DNA from: Paracoccus yibinensis
GTDB lineage: Bacteria > Pseudomonadota > Alphaproteobacteria > Rhodobacterales > Rhodobacteraceae
Assembly (NCBI RefSeq): GCF_030846195.1
Contig: NZ_JAVCWH010000009.1
Coordinates: forward strand, 21,001 to 85,000
Direction of reading: 5' to 3'
DNA length: 64,000 nt
Part shown: positions 24,402-33,455 of the stretch, one piece after another
How the letters are laid out: the number at the start of each line of letters is the position of its first letter
Numbering within the stretch: position 1 is the stretch's first letter
The notes under the pieces: model-generated
The model's database searches: none
Seen by the model: the letters and a program-made list of their open reading frames with translations, nothing else
Told to the model about the DNA's origin: nothing
Program-made: the position numbers and the translations under genes

Positions 24402-24890
24402 TCACTTGGCGTTTTCGCTGAGCCAGGTTGTCATCAGTTCAATTTCGCCAACCTGTGCCGTGATGATTTCTTCTGCAAGCGCGCGCATCTGCTCATTTTT
24501 CCCGTGTTCAAGCAGAACCTCGGCCATGTCGATGGCGCCCTGGTGATGAGCAATCATCCCACAGGCAAAGGCCACGTCGGCATCTTCATTCATCATGCCC
24601 TGGTGCATGGCCGGCATCGTGGCCATCATCTTGCGCATGTTGTCCTGAACATGCTCGGGCATGTCTTCCATTTTCATGCCCCCCATGCCCATCATCCCGG
24701 AGCCCATCCCATCGGCCTGATCGCTGGAGGCCATTGAGGAACCATGCATGCCGCTAGAGGGCATCTGGTCCGAACTAGTGGATGCAGCGCACTGTTCTGG
24801 GAGCTTAAATTCAGCTTCCTGTGCGAATAGGGGGTTCGAGACGGTGGTTACAGCGATCGCCAATGCGGCAAGCGTTTTAACGTAAGTCAT
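24402..24890 (-). CDS. Secreted DUF305 copper-binding protein
   Basis: 162 residues: signal peptide ending LFAQE, a Met- and Gly-rich segment (GMGSGMMGMGGMKMEDM, about 62-78), then the DUF305 core with CGMIAHHQGAIDMAE. Met/His-rich DUF305 proteins such as CopM bind Cu(I) and Cu(II) in the periplasm. Related cores occur at 15997, 30413 and (decayed) 48704. Confidence 0.9.
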   Translation of the reverse strand: MTYVKTLAALAIAVTTVSNPLFAQEAEFKLPEQCAASTSSDQMPSSGMHGSSMASSDQADGMGSGMMGMGGMKMEDMPEHVQDNMRKMMATMPAMHQGMMNEDADVAFACGMIAHHQGAIDMAEVLLEHGKNEQMRALAEEIITAQVGEIELMTTWLSENAK

Positions 24891-24936
24891 GGGTCTTCTC
24901 CCAACTTAGATACGGGTTGTCAGGGTAAGCTGATAT

Positions 24937-25218
24937 TCAGAAAACCGATACGTGCATGATCACGTCATCCGGCTTCAATCCTGCCCTGTTTAATTCCGTG
25001 TTGGACATGATCCGACCTGCAGGAACAGGAATTGTGTTTGTCAGGCTCGTCGAACTCGCAAAGGGCTCTGGTTTCTCCGCAGGATCATTTGCAGAAACAC
25101 TCCTTTCCCCCCCTGTATCTGACTGAGAACCTCTCGTGCCGTGACTTGCTTCCTCCGCGTGAGCGAAACCTGCCACGATGCTGGCCACGGTCAGAGCGGC
25201 CACGAAGATATTTTTCAT
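24937..25218 (-). CDS. Small periplasmic protein in the copper operon
   Basis: 93 residues from the ATG at 25218, with a signal peptide ending FAHAEE. The C terminus (GRIMSNTELNRAGLKPDDVIMHVSVF) carries a short conserved-looking motif. No domain recognised. It lies 26 bases after the CusF-like gene and before DUF305 in an unbroken minus-strand run, so a role in copper handling is likely by context only. Confidence 0.65.
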   Translation of the reverse strand: MKNIFVAALTVASIVAGFAHAEEASHGTRGSQSDTGGERSVSANDPAEKPEPFASSTSLTNTIPVPAGRIMSNTELNRAGLKPDDVIMHVSVF

Positions 25219-25244
25219 TTTGTTTGCCATAAGGTTAGAGGTCA

Positions 25245-25526
25245 TTATTCGAGGATTTCGGTGATCGTCAGCTTGCCGTTCACGCGATCGGCAGCAAACT
25301 GGATGCTTTGGCCTTCGCTGAGCTTTTCAAGCATCTCCGGCTCTGCCACCTGAAACACCATTTTCATGGCCGGCATATCGAGGTTTTTCAGCTCCTCATG
25401 ATCCACCGTCACCTTGTTCCATTTGGTGTCGATCTTGGTGACGGTTCCGTCCGTGATGTGGGTATCCGCGAAAGCGGCTCCAGCAGAAACAATCAAGGCA
25501 GCTGCGGTCAATTGGATCAGTTTCAT
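25245..25526 (-). CDS. CusF-like periplasmic copper-binding protein
   Basis: 93 residues, signal peptide ending AFADTH, then a CusF-type OB fold. Ligand region VDHEEL (His43) and NLDMPAMKMVF gives Met54 and Met56 at the CusF positions; the CusF Trp that caps copper is replaced in the NLDMP variant. Binds Cu(I)/Ag(I) in the periplasm and hands it on. Located between the cupredoxin and a small periplasmic protein. Confidence 0.9.
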   Translation of the reverse strand: MKLIQLTAAALIVSAGAAFADTHITDGTVTKIDTKWNKVTVDHEELKNLDMPAMKMVFQVAEPEMLEKLSEGQSIQFAADRVNGKLTITEILE

Positions 25527-25544
25527 GGTTTCGTCCTCGCTTTT

Positions 25545-26015
25545 TCAGGATTTGGTGACGTTCAAGGGGCCGTGCATGCCGGCCTCGTAATGGCCCAGCA
25601 TCAGGCAGGCGAATTCGAATTCACCTGCATTCGTAAAGGTCCAGAGGATCTCTCCGGTCTCGCCCGGCTGCAGGCGGACTGCATTCGGGTCGTCGTGTTC
25701 CATTTCAGGAAACTTGGCCATCAGTTCCTTGTGCTCGGCATTGGCTTCGACCGTATCCATGACGAACTCATGCTCCAGTTCACCCTTGTTGGTGATGACC
25801 AGACGGACAGTCTCGCCAGCTGCGAATGACAGTTCCTTGGGTTCGAAGACCATGGCGCCATCATCGGTTTCCCGCATGGACACCTCGACGGTCTTCATCT
25901 CACCGTCGGTTGCCGGGGCGCCCGCAGCGTAGTCATGACCGCCTTCATGGGTTCCTGCCGCCAGTGCAAAGGACGGGAAGAGGGCAACAGCAGTTACCAG
26001 CATCAACGATTTCAT
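25545..26015 (-). CDS. Plastocyanin-like cupredoxin
   Basis: 156 residues from the ATG at 26015, signal peptide ending FALAAG. The type 1 copper ligands are visible as His in GELEHEF and Cys-His-Met in FACLMLGHYEAGM. Cupredoxins of this kind accompany multicopper oxidases in copper loci and act as electron carriers or copper stores. It follows the multicopper oxidase gene by 34 bases. Confidence 0.9.
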   Translation of the reverse strand: MKSLMLVTAVALFPSFALAAGTHEGGHDYAAGAPATDGEMKTVEVSMRETDDGAMVFEPKELSFAAGETVRLVITNKGELEHEFVMDTVEANAEHKELMAKFPEMEHDDPNAVRLQPGETGEILWTFTNAGEFEFACLMLGHYEAGMHGPLNVTKS

Positions 26016-26049
26016 CAGATTTTCCTTGATTGTTGCTCGATAGTGAGGG

Positions 26050-27417
26050 TCAGCCCAACCGATTGCCGCCACGGGGCGTCAGGATGGTTCGGGGGCTGTC
26101 GTTGCTGGCATGTTCGGGCAACTCACCCGTCCATTCCCAGGCCTGCGTACCGGGAGGGTTCTCATACCAACCCGGATCCGAGTAATCGTCGGGCGCGATC
26201 CCCTCGCGCACCTTAACGACAGAAAACATGCCCCCCATTTCCAGGGGCCCGAACGGACCCCAACCGGTCATCATCGGGATCGTGTTTTCAGGGATCTCCA
26301 TGGACATCTCGCCCATGTCCGCCATGCCTGCGGTCCCCATTGGCATATAACCTGGCTGGTGCTTGCGGATCATCTCCGTCACACGGGCCTTGTTGGCACC
26401 AATGAAGGTGGGCAGTTCATGGCCCATGGCGTTCATGGTGTGGTGCGACTTGTGGCAATGGAATGCCCAATCACCCACATGATCGGCGTTGAACTCATAG
26501 GCCCGCATGGATCCTACCGGAATGTCGATGGTGACTTCCGGCCAACGGGCCTCGGGCCGAACCCATCCACCGTCCGTGCATGTCACCTCGAAATCATAGC
26601 CGTGCATATGGATGGGGTGATTGGTCATGGTCAGGTTGCCCACACGTACCCGCACCCGGTCTCCCTTGCTGACGACCAACGGATCAATGTCCGGGAAAAT
26701 TCGGCTGTTGAACGTCCAGAGATTGAAGTCCGTCATCTCGGCGACACGCGGGATGTAGGTGCCCGGATCGATGTCATAGGCCGCCAGCAGGATCCCGAAA
26801 TCGCGGTCCACCGGCATGAAGGCCGGATCACGCGGGTGCACGATGAAGAGCCCCATCATGCCCATGGCCATCTGGACCATCTCGTCGGCATGGGGGTGGT
26901 ACATGAACGTGCCCGACTTCACCAAGTCGAATTCATAGACATAGGTCTTGCCGACCGGGATGGAGGGATGGCTCAAGTTCCCCACCCCGTCCATGCCGGA
27001 TGGCAGGATCAGCCCATGCCAGTGAACCGAGGTGTGTTCGGGCAGGCGGTTGGTAACATAGATGCGGACCCGTTCGCCCTCGATGGCTTCGATCGTGGGG
27101 CCTGTGGACTGGCCGTTATAGCCCCAAAGGCGAGCCACCATCCCGTCGGCCATGATCCGTTCGACGGGTTCGGCGACAAGGTGGAATTCCTTGACGTTCC
27201 CGTTCATCCGGTAGGGCAGCGACCAGCCGTTCAGCGTGACGATGGGGTTGTATTCGATGCCTGTCGTCGGGCGCGGCGGTATCTGGGTATAGGGACTATC
27301 GGTACTCGCCGCTTCCGGCAGATCGCGAAACCGCGTTTGTGCCATCCCCGCACTTACGGTCAGTGCGGCCGCACCGGCACCGATCCCCGCGCCCAGCATT
27401 GCTCTGCGGTTCATCAT
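26050..27417 (-). CDS. Multicopper oxidase (copper resistance type), copy 1
   Basis: 455 residues, Tat signal (NRRAMLGAG). All four copper-binding stretches are present: VHWHG, MYHPHADEM, NHPIHMHG and the C-terminal FHCHKSHHTMNAMGH. Such enzymes oxidise Cu(I) in the periplasm, lowering its toxicity. The ATG pair at 27417/27414 overlaps the stop of the TolC-type gene, so translation is coupled. A second, different oxidase is at 46084-47559. Confidence 0.92.
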   Translation of the reverse strand: MMNRRAMLGAGIGAGAAALTVSAGMAQTRFRDLPEAASTDSPYTQIPPRPTTGIEYNPIVTLNGWSLPYRMNGNVKEFHLVAEPVERIMADGMVARLWGYNGQSTGPTIEAIEGERVRIYVTNRLPEHTSVHWHGLILPSGMDGVGNLSHPSIPVGKTYVYEFDLVKSGTFMYHPHADEMVQMAMGMMGLFIVHPRDPAFMPVDRDFGILLAAYDIDPGTYIPRVAEMTDFNLWTFNSRIFPDIDPLVVSKGDRVRVRVGNLTMTNHPIHMHGYDFEVTCTDGGWVRPEARWPEVTIDIPVGSMRAYEFNADHVGDWAFHCHKSHHTMNAMGHELPTFIGANKARVTEMIRKHQPGYMPMGTAGMADMGEMSMEIPENTIPMMTGWGPFGPLEMGGMFSVVKVREGIAPDDYSDPGWYENPPGTQAWEWTGELPEHASNDSPRTILTPRGGNRLG

Positions 27418-28832
27418 TCCTCTTCCCCTTCCTCGCTTGCGCTTCCACCTGTCGCCCCGCCCCAAATCGCTGCGGTCGCATCGGCTTCGGCCAACCAGTA
27501 ATTGCGCTTTGCCTCGGCAGCGCTCAGCTCCGACTCCAGCTGCTCACGAGCGTCGTTCAGCAATTCAAAGGTCGAGGTCAGCATGCCGTTGTAGCTGAGA
27601 AGCGCCTGTTCATTGATCTCGCGTCGCAGAGGCAGAACCTGGTCTCGCCAATGGCGGGCGATCTGATAGTTTCCGGTGACTGCAGTATGGGCTGCACGGG
27701 CCTCAGAGCGGGCATCAACAGCCGCCTGGGCCAGACTATTGGCGGATCGCATGTATTCCAGGCTGCCACGGCGCGAGAGCAGCCCGCCGGTGTCATAGAC
27801 CGGGATCTGGAACTCAATATCCACCACGGGGGAGCGCTCAGATTCTCCGCCTTCGCGTTCGATTTCCACGCCGGTGGCAAACCCTGCATCCGTAATCATC
27901 CGGGTCTGCCCGTCCAGACGATAGCGGCTGGCAATGGCCTGCAGCTCCAGGCGTCCGGCAGCCAGATCGACGCGATTGGCCAGAGCCGATCGTTCGATGT
28001 CCGCTCGGCCCGGCGCCCCTCCGGGCAGTGCTGGCAGGCGATCAGGAACAAAGAAGTCGGTCCCGCTGCCCCACAGGCCCATCAGCCGGACCAGCTTTTC
28101 CTTGGCAAGCTGTGCTTCCAGCTTGGCTGCCGCTTGCTCTGCGGCCAGTTCGGCGGTGAAGGCATGCTCACGTGCCTGATCGGCGCGGCTCATCGCGCCT
28201 GTGGCTCCCAGTTCGGAGGCCAGTTCTGACGCCGCATTGGCGGTACTTTGAGACTGGCCAATCAAAGCTGCCGCTTCAAAGGCCCCGACGGCTTCGATCC
28301 AGCTGCGCCGCGTTTCATGTGCCAAGGCCAGGGTTTCGCCCGCTGCCGCCAATTGAGCCTGCCGGAAGCGAAGTTCGGCCGCCCTTGTCCGGGGCTTCTG
28401 GGTGGCAATGTCAAGGATCGACGAAATGAGCGTTGCCTCGATCGAGCGGGTAACATCGCCGCCCGCCAACCCGGACACCGAAAGTCCTACCGAAGGAACC
28501 GGACCACGAGCGGTTTCCCAAAGGTCGGCCGCTGACAGCCCCAGTTCGGCATATCGCGCCTGAAGTCCAGGGTTGTTCAACAGCGCGATCTGGACCGCCT
28601 GATCGGCACTCAGCGTCTTGCGGTGAGCCATGGCACGAACCCGCTGAGCATTCGCTTCCCGTTCAGCAGGGCTTTGCAACCACACCGCATCGGCACCTGC
28701 GGCGCGGCGAGAGAGATCGGAGACCGGAGCAAATCCGGCTCGCTGGTCGCTGGCCTTCTTCATTGTCGCGACATCGGCACAAGCCGACAGCATCAGAACG
28801 GCGGCCAGGGAGAAAAACACGAACTTTCTCAT
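27414..28832 (-). CDS. TolC-family outer membrane efflux protein
   Basis: 472 residues with a lipobox-like LMLSAC signal end (about Cys18), then the paired helical repeats of TolC/OMF proteins (LNNPGLQARYAELGLS; second repeat FQIPVYDTGG). It forms an outer membrane channel. No RND or membrane-fusion partner is present in the window, as in copper loci where a CopB/TolC-type protein accompanies an oxidase. Start at 28832 overlaps the upstream lipoprotein stop (ATGA). Confidence 0.9.
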   Translation of the reverse strand: MRKFVFFSLAAVLMLSACADVATMKKASDQRAGFAPVSDLSRRAAGADAVWLQSPAEREANAQRVRAMAHRKTLSADQAVQIALLNNPGLQARYAELGLSAADLWETARGPVPSVGLSVSGLAGGDVTRSIEATLISSILDIATQKPRTRAAELRFRQAQLAAAGETLALAHETRRSWIEAVGAFEAAALIGQSQSTANAASELASELGATGAMSRADQAREHAFTAELAAEQAAAKLEAQLAKEKLVRLMGLWGSGTDFFVPDRLPALPGGAPGRADIERSALANRVDLAAGRLELQAIASRYRLDGQTRMITDAGFATGVEIEREGGESERSPVVDIEFQIPVYDTGGLLSRRGSLEYMRSANSLAQAAVDARSEARAAHTAVTGNYQIARHWRDQVLPLRREINEQALLSYNGMLTSTFELLNDAREQLESELSAAEAKRNYWLAEADATAAIWGGATGGSASEEGEEE

Positions 28833-29041
28833 TCGCCACCCCCGGTCAGATCGGAGTTCAGGGTGGTCCAGTCCGCAGGTTCCCTGACCTGCCGCGCTGT
28901 ATAATTGACCGTTGGTCCTACCGGAGCGATTGAAACGGGGCCTGCGGCATCTGCCGCGGGAGGAGAAGACATATCCAGGGGTGGAAGCGGCGCACACGCG
29001 GCTGCCAACAGCGGCAAAGCCGCCGTGAAGATCGGTTTCAT
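28829..29041 (-). CDS. Small lipoprotein upstream of the TolC gene
   Basis: 70 residues with signal peptide and lipobox LAAAC (Cys16), followed by a Pro/Ala-rich mature part ending DWTTLNSDLTGGGE. No known domain. Coupled to the TolC gene by the ATGA overlap, so it probably serves in the same envelope complex. Confidence 0.75.
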   Translation of the reverse strand: MKPIFTAALPLLAAACAPLPPLDMSSPPAADAAGPVSIAPVGPTVNYTARQVREPADWTTLNSDLTGGGE

Positions 29042-29115
29042 GAGGTTTGGGTTCCGCTTGAGATCAGAATGATGGGGGCTGCGACCTGGTCAGGCCACAA
29101 CAAGCATCGTTCGGA

Positions 29116-29541
29116 TCAGCCTCGCGGAGGGCGGCGGAGACCTTCCGGGACCGTAAGTTCGACCAATGATTCCGGCTGGATCACGGCCAAGGTCTGCCCG
29201 ACGTCAGTGGCCGGCATGACATTGTTGAAAGGGGGGAGCGCCGTCGAAGGACAGGCGTGCGCTTTGCAATGAGAAGCATGAGCGTCCTTGGACGCATCAT
29301 TATCTTCAGCATGTCCTTGGTGCTGATGAGCGGCGCTTTCAGTGTCGGTCGCGATGTCATCATGACCAGGATTATCCTGGTTCAATGCGGCCAGCTGGTT
29401 GGTGAAGGTATCGGAAACTGCCCGTGCCGATGTAATCTCACATTCCAGTGCCATCGCCGCCTTGGCTGACGATATAGCGAAGCTGGCCGAGACAATCGTC
29501 ACGACAAACACGGTAACAAGCTGGCGCAGCAAGCTCGACAT
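29116..29541 (-). CDS. Secreted His/Cys-containing protein at head of copper operon
   Basis: 141 residues from the ATG at 29541; signal peptide (about 7-29, ending SSAKAA), then a His- and Asp-rich segment with AHQHQGHAED and ASHCKAHAC, and a C terminus ending LRRPPRG. Similar in layout to the proteins at 29853-30278 and 47634-47987: signal, His/Cys segment, and a terminal RPP motif. Likely a periplasmic metal-binding or sensor-like protein; function unknown. First gene of the minus-strand copper operon. Confidence 0.65.
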   Translation of the reverse strand: MSSLLRQLVTVFVVTIVSASFAISSAKAAMALECEITSARAVSDTFTNQLAALNQDNPGHDDIATDTESAAHQHQGHAEDNDASKDAHASHCKAHACPSTALPPFNNVMPATDVGQTLAVIQPESLVELTVPEGLRRPPRG

Positions 29542-29852
29542 TCTTACCCGAATAAATCCGCGGAGCCGTCGCAACAACAGAATTTTGGTTTGGCTGACAG
29601 GAACGTTATCGCTGATAGCCGGGAATGGGTCCGCCGGATGCAACGTGGTCGCGGCACTTTGTCGCTCCCATCTTCCACTTGACTGTCTTTGGCCTGATAT
29701 GAGGAGTAGAAAGGGCGCAGCAACATGAGGCACAGGGTGCTGACCAACCACGATCAACTGCCGGGGGCGTCTGAAGGGTATCCATGCGCTCTTGTTCGCG
29801 GTCGTGCAGGGGGTTTGACACGAATGCCGGGCCCTGAAATCGGATTATCCTT
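29542..29852. other. Divergent promoter region between two copper gene sets
   Basis: About 310 bases between the divergent starts at 29541 and 29853. It must hold the promoters of both sets, but no convincing CsoR G-tract or MerR-type dyad was found by eye. Confidence 0.4.
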
Positions 29853-30278
29853 ATGAGTGCTGAGGCTGGATCTCTCAGGCTAAGCCTGCAGGACTGGCTG
29901 CGGAAGGCCGCCACTGCCATCCTGATGGTAGCCTTTGCCGTCCTGATCCTGCAGACAACGGCGCATGCCGGGATGGGCGCGCACATACGCCATGACCACT
30001 TGGCAATGGCGGCGGCAGATCACCATTGCCAACCTTCTGACGCGGCTGCGGGCGAGTTTGGACTTTCCTCCTCGGATCACTGCGGTGCCGATGCGGACAG
30101 GCTGGATGCCTATGGCGACAACTGCGACCAGCTCTGCACCCTCTCTATCGTTCTGCCTCGTCAAACGCTGACCGATCCGTTTGTCGGCGGAGACTTCCTG
30201 TTCAAAATCTGGTCGGACCCTCTCGGTCGGACAGGTTGGGGGCTCCTGCGGCCGCCGCGTTCCTTCGCGGCTGCATAA
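29853..30278 (+). CDS. Secreted His/Cys-containing protein, plus-strand counterpart
   Basis: 141 residues, the same length as the divergent protein at 29116. N-terminal helix with a cleavage-like TTAHA, then a His/Cys/Asp-rich middle (IRHDHLAM, DHHCQPS, SSDHCGAD, DNCDQLC) and a C terminus WGLLRPPRSFAAA. The layout matches the divergent neighbour, suggesting a common family. Heads the plus-strand set with the DUF305-propeller gene. Function unknown. Confidence 0.65.
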   Translation: MSAEAGSLRLSLQDWLRKAATAILMVAFAVLILQTTAHAGMGAHIRHDHLAMAAADHHCQPSDAAAGEFGLSSSDHCGADADRLDAYGDNCDQLCTLSIVLPRQTLTDPFVGGDFLFKIWSDPLGRTGWGLLRPPRSFAAA

Positions 30279-30412
30279 AGGCGCCGGCGGGACGCATGTC
30301 TCGCGGCTGCTTCAGCCCATCGGCTGAGATCGCTGTCCCCTGAAATCCAGATTTCGGAAGGAGCCGTGCGTCCATGCGTGACGCCGCTCCTCCAGAGCAC
30401 AGGAATAAATCA

Positions 30413-31921
30413 ATGAAACGAACTGCAATTGCCCTTTCCTTGGGTCTGGCAGCGGTGCTACCCGCTGCTGCCCTCGCCCAGGGCGAGCATGGAACTCACC
30501 ATCCTGCCGAGCAGCAAGGGCAGGTTGCTGCGCCAACCGCACCGGCAATGCCGATGGAGAGCATGAACGGTCCATCCTCGACCATGATGCAGGGAATGTC
30601 TGCCGAATGCGTGACTGCCATGCAGAAGATGATGCAGGCCATTATGGCTACGTCTTCGCCTGTTGCGGCAACCCCGGTCAGCAAGGACGCCCCCGCTTTC
30701 ACGCAGGCCTATATCGAGGCCATGGACGCGATGCATGCGCCCATGGCGCAGGGCGTCATGGCCGATGATCCGGACATCGCCTTTGTTCGCGGCATGATCC
30801 CGCATCATCAGGGTGCGATCGAGATGGCCCGCGTTGTGCAGCAGCACGGCGACGATCCGCAGACAAAGGTTTGGGCAGCCCAGGTTATCGAGGCCCAGGA
30901 GCGCGAGATTGCCGAAATGGAGAACTGGCTGTCCGAGAATGGCAGCTCGGCATCGTTCGATCTCGGTCGGACAGGCGGCACCGTCTATTCTGCCAACGAA
31001 GGCGGCAGCACGATCAGCGCCCTCGATCTGGCCACCGGAACCGTCAACGACGTAGCTATACCCGTGGCACCCCACAATGTGGACCTTACGCCTGACGGGA
31101 GCCTTCTTCTGGCGGTGGGTACGCCGGCCTCCGGCAATGATGACTCGGAGGGGCATGGGCACGACGGAGATGCGGCAGGTCTTCTGGTGATACTCGATTT
31201 GCGCGATCTGGCGAAACCGGCTACGACAGTCGAGATCGGCTCACATCCTGCCCATGTCGTGGCCGACCGGAATGGCCGCGCCTTTGCCTCGGTGTCGGGC
31301 AGCAACGAAATTGCGGTCGTTGACCTGGCACAAGGCAAGGTCGTTGCCCGCATCGGCACCGGCGCCTATCCGCATGGCCTTCGGCTCAGCCCTGACGGTG
31401 CCGAGCTTTACGTGGCCAATGTCGAGGATGGGTCGGTTTCGGTCATCGACACGCAAGGCCTCAACGAGGCGGCGCGTATTTCGGTCGGTGCGGCCCCGGT
31501 GCAGGTCGGCTTCACCCCTGACGGCACGCGCGCCTATGTCTCGCTGCGAGATGAAGATCGCGTGGCGGTGATTGATACCGCGTCGCGCGAGGTCGAAGGC
31601 AAGATCGACGTCGGACCGGGTCCGATCCAGCTCATGGCCACGCCGGACGGAAAGTATGTCTATGTTGCGAACCAGGGCTCTGAGGCAGCCCCGAATGATA
31701 CCGTGTCGGTGATCAACACTGAGAGCGGCCAAGTCACGAAGACGGTGAAGACCGGCCTTGGCGCGCATGGCGTATGGGTATCGTCTGACGGAGCTTTCGT
31801 GTTCGTGACAAACATCAGCGATGACAGCGTCTCGATCATCGATGCCCAGCGGCAAGAGGTGGTGGCGACCGTGCCGGTCGGCGATGGCCCGAACGGCATC
31901 GTGCATGGACATTCACGCTAA
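30413..31921 (+). CDS. DUF305 - YVTN beta-propeller fusion protein
   Basis: 502 residues from the ATG at 30413 (AGGA upstream). Signal peptide ending ALAQG, a His/Met-rich stretch, DUF305 domain about 95-180 (RGMIPHHQGAIEMAR), then a propeller of repeated units about 190-502 with the YVTN signatures (VAPHNVDLTPDG, AYPHGLRLSPDG, GPIQLMATPDG, DGPNGIVH). The propeller could bind metal or a partner protein in the periplasm. The DUF305 part likely binds copper. A strong hairpin follows at 31935. Confidence 0.88.
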   Translation: MKRTAIALSLGLAAVLPAAALAQGEHGTHHPAEQQGQVAAPTAPAMPMESMNGPSSTMMQGMSAECVTAMQKMMQAIMATSSPVAATPVSKDAPAFTQAYIEAMDAMHAPMAQGVMADDPDIAFVRGMIPHHQGAIEMARVVQQHGDDPQTKVWAAQVIEAQEREIAEMENWLSENGSSASFDLGRTGGTVYSANEGGSTISALDLATGTVNDVAIPVAPHNVDLTPDGSLLLAVGTPASGNDDSEGHGHDGDAAGLLVILDLRDLAKPATTVEIGSHPAHVVADRNGRAFASVSGSNEIAVVDLAQGKVVARIGTGAYPHGLRLSPDGAELYVANVEDGSVSVIDTQGLNEAARISVGAAPVQVGFTPDGTRAYVSLRDEDRVAVIDTASREVEGKIDVGPGPIQLMATPDGKYVYVANQGSEAAPNDTVSVINTESGQVTKTVKTGLGAHGVWVSSDGAFVFVTNISDDSVSIIDAQRQEVVATVPVGDGPNGIVHGHSR

Positions 31922-31934
31922 CGCCTTGCGGCAG

Positions 31935-31959
31935 GTGGCGCCGGAATTTCCGGCGCCAC
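31935..31959 (+). terminator. Strong hairpin after the DUF305-propeller gene
   Basis: GTGGCGCCGGAA-T-TTCCGGCGCCAC, perfect 12-bp arms, followed by a T-containing stretch. It lies 13 bases after the stop and before the next cytochrome c gene. Confidence 0.6.
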
Positions 31960-31995
31960 TGAGTTCTTCATCACGAGATCACCGCAGGAAATGAC

Positions 31996-32415
31996 ATGAG
32001 GACGTTCTGGATTGGGGCGGTTGCCGTTCTGGTCGCGGGTGGCGCCTGGTGGCTGTCGGATCGCCCCGACAGCCAGCCTTTGGCGGAAAACGGCCAAGCG
32101 CTTGCCGTCGTGACGATACCGGCCACCTTGTCGACCGAGGCCCGGGCCGGCCAGCAGGCGTTTGTGGAAAACTGCGCTTCCTGCCACGGCACCAACGCCG
32201 AAGGAAAGGCAGGGCTCGCGCCGCCGCTCATCCACAAGATCTACGAGCCTGGCCACCACAGCGACATGGCGTTTGTAATGGCTGCGCGCAGCGGCGTGCG
32301 CGCGCATCATTGGACCTTTGGAAACATGGCGCCGGTGCCGGATGTTACCGATGCGGAGCTGGCCCAGATCATCAGGTTCGTCCGGGAGGTTCAGGTGGCG
32401 AACGGCATCATGTGA
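31996..32415 (+). CDS. Small cytochrome c
   Basis: 139 residues: N-terminal signal or anchor (about 4-20), heme site CASCH (Cys60, Cys63, His64), probable Met ligand in GNMAPVPDVTD near residue 111. AGGAAATG upstream of the ATG. Follows the DUF305-propeller gene. Convergent with the cytochrome c at 32469. Likely a periplasmic electron carrier. Confidence 0.88.
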   Translation: MRTFWIGAVAVLVAGGAWWLSDRPDSQPLAENGQALAVVTIPATLSTEARAGQQAFVENCASCHGTNAEGKAGLAPPLIHKIYEPGHHSDMAFVMAARSGVRAHHWTFGNMAPVPDVTDAELAQIIRFVREVQVANGIM

Positions 32416-32431
32416 AAAAAGGCATACTTGC

Positions 32432-32455
32432 GGCAGGCCCATCTCTGGGACTGCC
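32432..32455. terminator. Bidirectional hairpin between convergent cytochrome genes
   Basis: GGCAGGCCCA-TCTC-TGGGACTGCC, nine paired positions with one mismatch, in the 53-base gap between two convergent cytochrome c genes. An A run precedes it on the plus strand, which would be a T run for the minus transcript. Confidence 0.5.
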
Positions 32456-32468
32456 TCCAGGAGGGCAC

Positions 32469-32924
32469 TCAGCCACCACTCCGCTCTGTCTGGACAGCCT
32501 GTATCCGCGCAGGCCAGTTGGACTTGATAAAGGCGAGGATGGCGGCGATGTCGTCATCCTCCAGAACGGCGCCAAACGCCGGCATGCCGGATGTCATGCG
32601 AACGCCCATGTCATCCAGGACGGCTTGACCGCCCCGGCGGATATAGTCAGTCAGCATCGCGTCGTCGTGGTGCCAGGTGTGGCCCGTCTCGTCATGAGGT
32701 GGGGCGGGCAGAACCCCGTCTTCCCCCATGATCTGCCAGTCAGGTCGACCTTCCAGCTGAGTTCCGTGGCATGCCGCGCAATGTGCGGCATAAAGCTCGG
32801 ACCCCCGCTGCAGCCCTTGATGTCTGCTGTAAGTCCATGCTGTCCAGACAGCCGCACAGACGAATGCCAAGGCAAGCAGCCATTTCACCCAAACAGCAAA
32901 AGCAGGCGAGGCGTTTATCGGCAT
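32469..32924 (-). CDS. Membrane-anchored cytochrome c, copy B
   Basis: 151 residues, the same length as the 18046-18501 protein: anchor helix (about 12-31), CAACH (Cys49, Cys52, His53), GHTWHHDDAML, SGMPAFG. The heme and downstream domain are strongly conserved between copies and the anchors are not, which suggests selection on the soluble domain. Lacks the small gene and DsbA-like gene that follow copy A. Confidence 0.88.
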   Translation of the reverse strand: MPINASPAFAVWVKWLLALAFVCAAVWTAWTYSRHQGLQRGSELYAAHCAACHGTQLEGRPDWQIMGEDGVLPAPPHDETGHTWHHDDAMLTDYIRRGGQAVLDDMGVRMTSGMPAFGAVLEDDDIAAILAFIKSNWPARIQAVQTERSGG

Positions 32925-33155
32925 CTCTGGAGAATTGCTCGCGTGTGATCAAAGGTCAACCTCCGCACCCGCCTCCATTGACGGCCAAAGAGATGCGAGG
33001 CGTTGACGAGCAGCATCGTAACCGAGCTTGGCAAGATGTTCCATGACACGCAGCTGCGCCTGATTGCCAAAGATGAAAGGCTTTCCGTTCGAGGTTCCAT
33101 TAACGACGGGCTGATCAGGTCAAGTCTGCAGCATTCGGACTTGCGTTGTAGCTTA

Positions 33156-33174
33156 AATAGGGTATCCCCCTATA
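33156..33174 (+). promoter_or_regulatory. DmeR operator, copy 2
   Basis: AATAGGG-TATCC-CCCTATA, the same dyad as 14189-14207 with one arm position changed, lying directly before the ATG of the second dmeR. Confidence 0.7.
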
Positions 33175-33176
33175 CT

Positions 33177-33455
33177 ATGAGTCATACAACAAAGCACAAG
33201 GCCAAGCTCCTGGCCCGCGTCCGCCGCCTTAAAGGACAAATTGAGGCCGTTGAGCGTTCCTTGGAAGCTGACGCTCCCTGCGGCGAGGTCCTGAACCTGG
33301 TCGCCTCCATCCGTGGCGCGGTCGGCGGCCTGACCGCAGAGCTGATCGAGGATCATATTCGCGTGCATGTCTCGAACCCGGATCGGGATGAGGACGTCGC
33401 ACGCGGGCAGGCCGCCGGCGAACTGATCGACATCATCAGGACCTATCTCAAATGA
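33177..33455 (+). CDS. dmeR: RcnR/CsoR-family Ni/Co repressor DmeR, copy 2
   Basis: 92 residues with the RcnR ligand set His3, Cys35, His60, His64 intact. Five substitutions against copy 1, none at ligands. Stop overlaps the dmeF start (ATGA). With a complete repressor and an interrupted transporter, this copy may now act as an extra regulator on both operators. Confidence 0.9.
   Translation: MSHTTKHKAKLLARVRRLKGQIEAVERSLEADAPCGEVLNLVASIRGAVGGLTAELIEDHIRVHVSNPDRDEDVARGQAAGELIDIIRTYLK

Noticed and set aside
24720..24830. Met-rich stretch thought to be a repeat array
   Set aside because: It is the Met-rich copper-binding region of the DUF305 protein.
26110..27501. Plus-strand frame of 463 codons opposite the multicopper oxidase
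   Set aside because: No domain, His/Gly-rich from reverse reading of the oxidase; rejected.
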